A stretch of DNA of 64,000 nucleotides from contig CAKOGP040001870.1 of the NCBI GenBank assembly GCA_933822405.4, positions 186,001 to 250,000 on the forward strand. The letters run 5' to 3'. Made by a program: the position numbers and the translations under genes. Below the pieces are notes generated by a model that was given only the letters and a program-made list of their open reading frames with translations, made no database searches and was not told where the DNA came from. Each line of letters begins with the position of its first letter. Position 1 is the stretch's first letter. Source of the stretch: Cylindrotheca closterium (lineage: Eukaryota; Bacillariophyta; Bacillariophyceae; Bacillariales; Bacillariaceae). Positions 60,089-64,000 of this stretch are shown here, piece after piece.

Positions 60089-63000
60089 ATGTACGGATTG
60101 GCCTTTGAAGCTCTTGAAGCCTGGGTGCTTGATGAACATGGTGTCGACACTTGGCATGCTACTAAAAAGAAAGCTCGATGCAATGCAGAAGACAAAGGAT
60201 TTGTATCCCGGACTTCCTATGAATACAAGCTGTTTGTGCGGCTTTTAAAATCACTCTCCTTGTACCTCGAGAAGCCAGCCGATAAAATCCTCAGAAATTT
60301 TGGCAACTACATTGTCGGCTACCTCTTTGCCAGTGAATACGGTTCAATTTTGAGGAGTCAAGGGTCGACAATGCAACAATGGCTGGCAAATATCAACACT
60401 TCTATAGACCACTTCCAGCGAAGTTTTCCGAAAGAAAAAGACCAGAGCAGCAGTCCCGTTTTCTGGTGTGAAGAACGCAAGGAAGAAGAGGGTTCAATAT
60501 TACTCCATCACTACAACCCACGAGGCAATGCTTTTGTCCCATTCGTGGTCGGGTTTTTGGAAGAGTTGGCGACTTTTCACTTTGATATTGACATCAAGAT
60601 GGAACTGCTAAACCTTCAGAACAGCGGTGATGCCAAATATTCCACTTGGATGATCAAGGCTGCTGATCCAACGCATAATTGGAAGATCACGCCCAGTGTA
60701 CCAAAAGAAACGAGCAACATGGATAGGCTATTAGGCTTGACCGACAACGATCTTCCCGTCGTGGGGTGCCCATTCGTCGAAAATGACGGAAACCACGCTG
60801 TGACAACTCGCCCTACAACCGAACCTAGATCAAATATCGGAAGCAATGAAGCACTCACAGTAAACAGACTTAGGCAGGTCTTTCCTTTTCACGTGGTGGT
60901 GGATCGAGACTTTACCGTTGTTCAAGTTGGATCCAAGCTGCCAGTTGTTTTAAAGACAAGTCCTTCAGAACTTTGCGGCACGCACATTAGAGAACTTTTT
61001 GAAGTATTGCGACCAAAAATGGCATTTGGTTGGGACTGGAATGTTTTGGATAAGTTATGGGATCAAACCTTCCTCATGAAGCCAATTACCGATGGGTTAC
61101 AATCAGTGCACGAGGACACAGATATACTCTTCAATTCATCTTTGCTGACTCTGTCAACGCAACTCGTCATGTTCTCCTTGCGACCCAATATGAGGGAGAT
61201 TGATAATCTAAAACGAAGGGGATTGACACTTTCAGACATGTCGAATGTTACATCCGAACGAGATGCTGTGTTCTTGGGAGAATATGTATCGAGGGAGGCG
61301 GGGAAAACACTCGCACTAGAGAGGTTAAGCAGAGACCTTAGAGCAGAACAGGTACGTTTCATTGATGAATTGCATGCCGTTGCCTTATCCTTCTTGGATG
61401 CTCACCGTTGCTTGCGCACACTATAGAAACTGTCGGAAACACTACTGTATAACTTGCTTCCCAAAAACGTTGCCAGAGACCTTCGAAATGGGAAGACGGT
61501 GGAACCGAGGTACTACGAACATGTCACGCTTTTCTTCTCTGATGTAGAAGGCTTTACGTCGCTCTGTGATCAAATTCAACCTTGGGATGTCATTGATATG
61601 ATGAACCAGCTCTATTCTGTCATGGATTTCCTTGCCAAGCACTTCAAATTGTATAAAGTTGAAACAGTCGGTGATGCATATGTCTGTGCGTCTGGACTGC
61701 CGGAAGAGGACGAATCTCATGGGGAAAGAATTGCCAACTTCGCGTTGGCTGTCTTGGAATGCACCAAACATGTCAAGTCACCGCTGACAGGAGAAGCAGT
61801 CAAACTTAGAATTGGTATCCACACAGGAAGTTGTACGGCTGGAGTTGTCGGAACATTGACGCCTCACTACTGTCTCTTTGGAGATATGGTGAATTTCACA
61901 GCTCGACATGAAACAAGCGGTACGCCAGGCAGAATTCATTGTTCCAATGATCTGCATGAACTCTTGAAGTCGCGGTCGCCGGCTGGTGCACAACAGTATC
62001 GCTTCAAACCACGAGGACTGGTCGACATGAAGGGGAAAGGAGAATATCTTACTCATTGGCTTGAGCGTGGTACAGAGAATAACTATGCTGCAAATCCCGG
62101 TTCCTTGCTGACACTCTCCAACAAAGTAAGGAAAAGAATATCGTCCAAAAAGTGGAAGATGAGGAAATACTTCCAAAAACAGCAGCCACAAAAAAGCAGC
62201 AGATCGCTTGATTTATCCATTCACTCTGGTGATCCTTCGTGCATGAGTAGTGTGGCGAGTGAAGGGACAAATTCCATCACACTGAATAGTCGGACTAGTT
62301 TCAATGACAATGATAATCAAGAGCAAAAGGGGGCTGAAATACAGCACGAAAACATCCTGAATTATTCCGAGGAGCTGCCAAAGGATGCCCAAGAATGGAG
62401 AGAGCTCCACTTTGATATCTTCCTCCCAGAAGATGATTTGGTCTCTGAGATTTTTGGTATACTTTTTTCGAAACTGAACAAATGCATCGAAAAGGGCGGG
62501 AGACGACTCAAGATTATCAAGGATCAGCTTAGGTCATATGTACAAGCCATTGTCGACCTCTACAACAGTGACAGCGTTTACCACAGCTTGCGCTACGCCG
62601 CTGAAGCAATGAACCGGGCGGCATTTTTGATGGACCGCCGATCGGAAGTCGAGAAGAAGGATCCATGGGATGTTTTTATGATGGTATTCGCCATCTTTGT
62701 GCGTGACATCCACCACTTAGATATTTCAGATGACCAATTGGAGCATGAACGCCACTATCTCGTCTCACATTACAGAGGCAAAGGTGCCTATCAGCAAAGG
62801 AGGTCTTTGGATGCGGCACTTGAAATTCTTGAGGACGACTTTCAGCAGCTCTACGACGAAATCTTTCTAGGATGCCCAACTTTCCGCCGAGGAGTGAAGA
62901 AGTTGGCTGTGGCTTCCGCAGAGATTGAAAGCGAAAGCAGGCTCAAGGGAATGCTATCAAGATTTGATTCCCATCAAGACAAACCAAGTGCTCGAGTCCG

Positions 63001-64000
63001 AACAGTTCAACATGAAAGTGACGACGTTCTAGCGATGTTTCTTGCACTTGCTACGATGGGCCACTACTGCCAATCTCATGATTTGTTCCTGCATTGGAAT
63101 CAATTGCAACTGATGTCGCAGCTACATTGCTTCGAAAATGATAAACGATCAACAGATCCTTGCAAAAGCTGGCACAAGGAACAAACCTTGATCTTCAAAA
63201 ATACCATCGAACCGATAGTCGCCCGTGTTGAGAAGCTTCTACCACAAAATTCCTGGCTTCGATTTGGTTTCACGAATAATTTGTCTTTGTGGGAGAGAGA
63301 CGGAAGAGAGTGGGTCTCGTCCAGTTTGATTCCTGAAGCCAGGGTCACTGCAGCTCCGTGGGCACACAATTCTGACATGATATCTTCAAATCTGTCGATT
63401 TTGGAGACTCTTTTGGCCGAAATTGCTGCCAGTCGTGGAGAAGATGGCACTGTAGGGGAAGTTGATTGGGAGAGCCTGAAGAAAACTCGCACTCCGTACG
63501 AAGAGATGCGTCTATCACTTGACGTCGGCAGAGTCGACAATCGAGTGAGAATCGACCCATTAAATCATGATGACCTTCCTGCTAGGGTTCAAGAAGAGCT
63601 GCGGGACTTTATGCTGGCGATTTCAAATGGTCATGGTCGAAATGAATTCCATAACTTCCACCATGCAAGCCATGCTGCCCACATTGCTGATCTACTCCTC
63701 CAAAGTCTGGAGACAGAGTCGGATGAAAATCGAAAGATTACGTTCGATCCACTTGTTCGGTTTGCAGTTGTGCTATCCGCATTAGTTCATGATGTTGGAC
63801 ACACTGGCGTGCCAAACAGTCGTCTTAAAGTGGAAAATCCCGAACTCGCAGCCAAGTATAGCAACAAAAGCATTGCCGAACAGAATGCCATTGATATGAC
63901 CTGGAGAATTTTCATGTCCGACGATTTCCAGAATCTTCGAGAGTTCATGTTTGGATCTTCTGTCGCAGATTGCAAGAAGCTTCGCGACTTGATGGTCAAC
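60089..64000 (+). CDS. HNOB-HNOBA-guanylate cyclase-tandem PDE fusion protein (3' end outside window)
   Basis: Exon 1 60089-61351, intron 61352-61426 (75 bp, GTACGT..TATAG, phase 0), exon 2 from 61427 running open off the window; 1279 aa visible. Order: H-NOX/HNOB domain (1 to about 200, starts MYGLAFEALEAWVLDEHG); HNOBA (about 256-405, VFPFHVVVDRDFTVVQVGS); signalling helix; class III guanylate cyclase (about 442-635) with metal Asp460 (FFSDVEGFT) and Asp504 (VGDAYV), GTP-selecting Glu500 and Cys570 (HYCLFGD), and Asn577/Arg581; a degenerate PDE domain (about 740-970; the HDxxHxxxxN site reads RDIHHLDISD at 847-856); and a canonical PDE domain with FHNFHHASH and HDVGHTGVPN (1209-1218). No membrane segment is seen, so it should be soluble. 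The residue aligned to the haem-ligand His of soluble cyclases is Ile106. It would make and hydrolyse cGMP in one chain. Confidence 0.9.

Overview
The window is nuclear DNA of a photosynthetic stramenopile, almost certainly a diatom. The reasons are: intron-poor genes with short GT..AG introns (about 60-210 bp); several precursors that begin with a secretory signal peptide ending in an ASAFAP-like junction (AAAFQP, SLAFS, TVAFV, VQGFL), the hallmark of import into a four-membrane plastid; protein types that are typical of diatoms; and AT-rich spacers full of GTAC-type palindromes. No rRNA, tRNA, CRISPR array or intact transposon was seen. I cannot name the genus with confidence.

Layout. 0.5-10 kb: a sulfotransferase-like type II membrane protein, a ChaN/DUF399 protein with a bipartite plus twin-arginine leader, a seven-helix receptor with a very long third cytoplasmic loop, and a DUF4116 protein. 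10.7-19.5 kb: a Ser/Arg-rich protein with repeated kinase-like sites, a DGAT2-type acyltransferase, a plastid-type atypical SDR, a nucleotide-sugar transporter, and a member of a diatom family of unknown function. 20-31.5 kb: two low-complexity proteins, a three-histidine-box lipid desaturase, a GT23-like fucosyltransferase, an ankyrin protein and the spliceosomal U5 factor PRPF6. 32.9-44.5 kb: a small Cys-rich secreted protein, a helicase-associated-domain protein, an LRR protein, a plastid-targeted Mpv17-like protein, a DUF3110 protein, a METTL21-type methyltransferase and a coiled-coil protein with a Gly/Asn-rich tail. 44.9-53.3 kb: a GH2 glycosidase in three exons, lying between a MYND-finger gene and a truncated copy of that gene's 5' end, then a membrane protein and a second seven-helix receptor. 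53.9-64 kb: a polyQ protein with a plastid-type leader, an eight-exon single-pass LRR protein built from one-repeat exons, and the start of a very large cyclic-nucleotide gene.

The most interesting gene is the last (60089 to beyond the window end). It encodes, in order, an H-NOX/HNOB domain, an HNOBA domain, a signalling helix, a complete class III guanylate cyclase domain, a degenerate phosphodiesterase domain and a canonical phosphodiesterase domain. One soluble protein would therefore both make and destroy cGMP under an NO/gas-sensor-type regulatory module. The residue aligned with the haem-ligating histidine is isoleucine, so the sensor may be haem-free or may sense something else. With two seven-helix receptors and two LRR proteins, one of them a receptor-like membrane protein, the window holds a good deal of signalling capacity, but no operon-like linkage is implied. 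Gene starts were placed on ATG codons. Exon borders come from reading GT/AG sites and frame, without transcript data.
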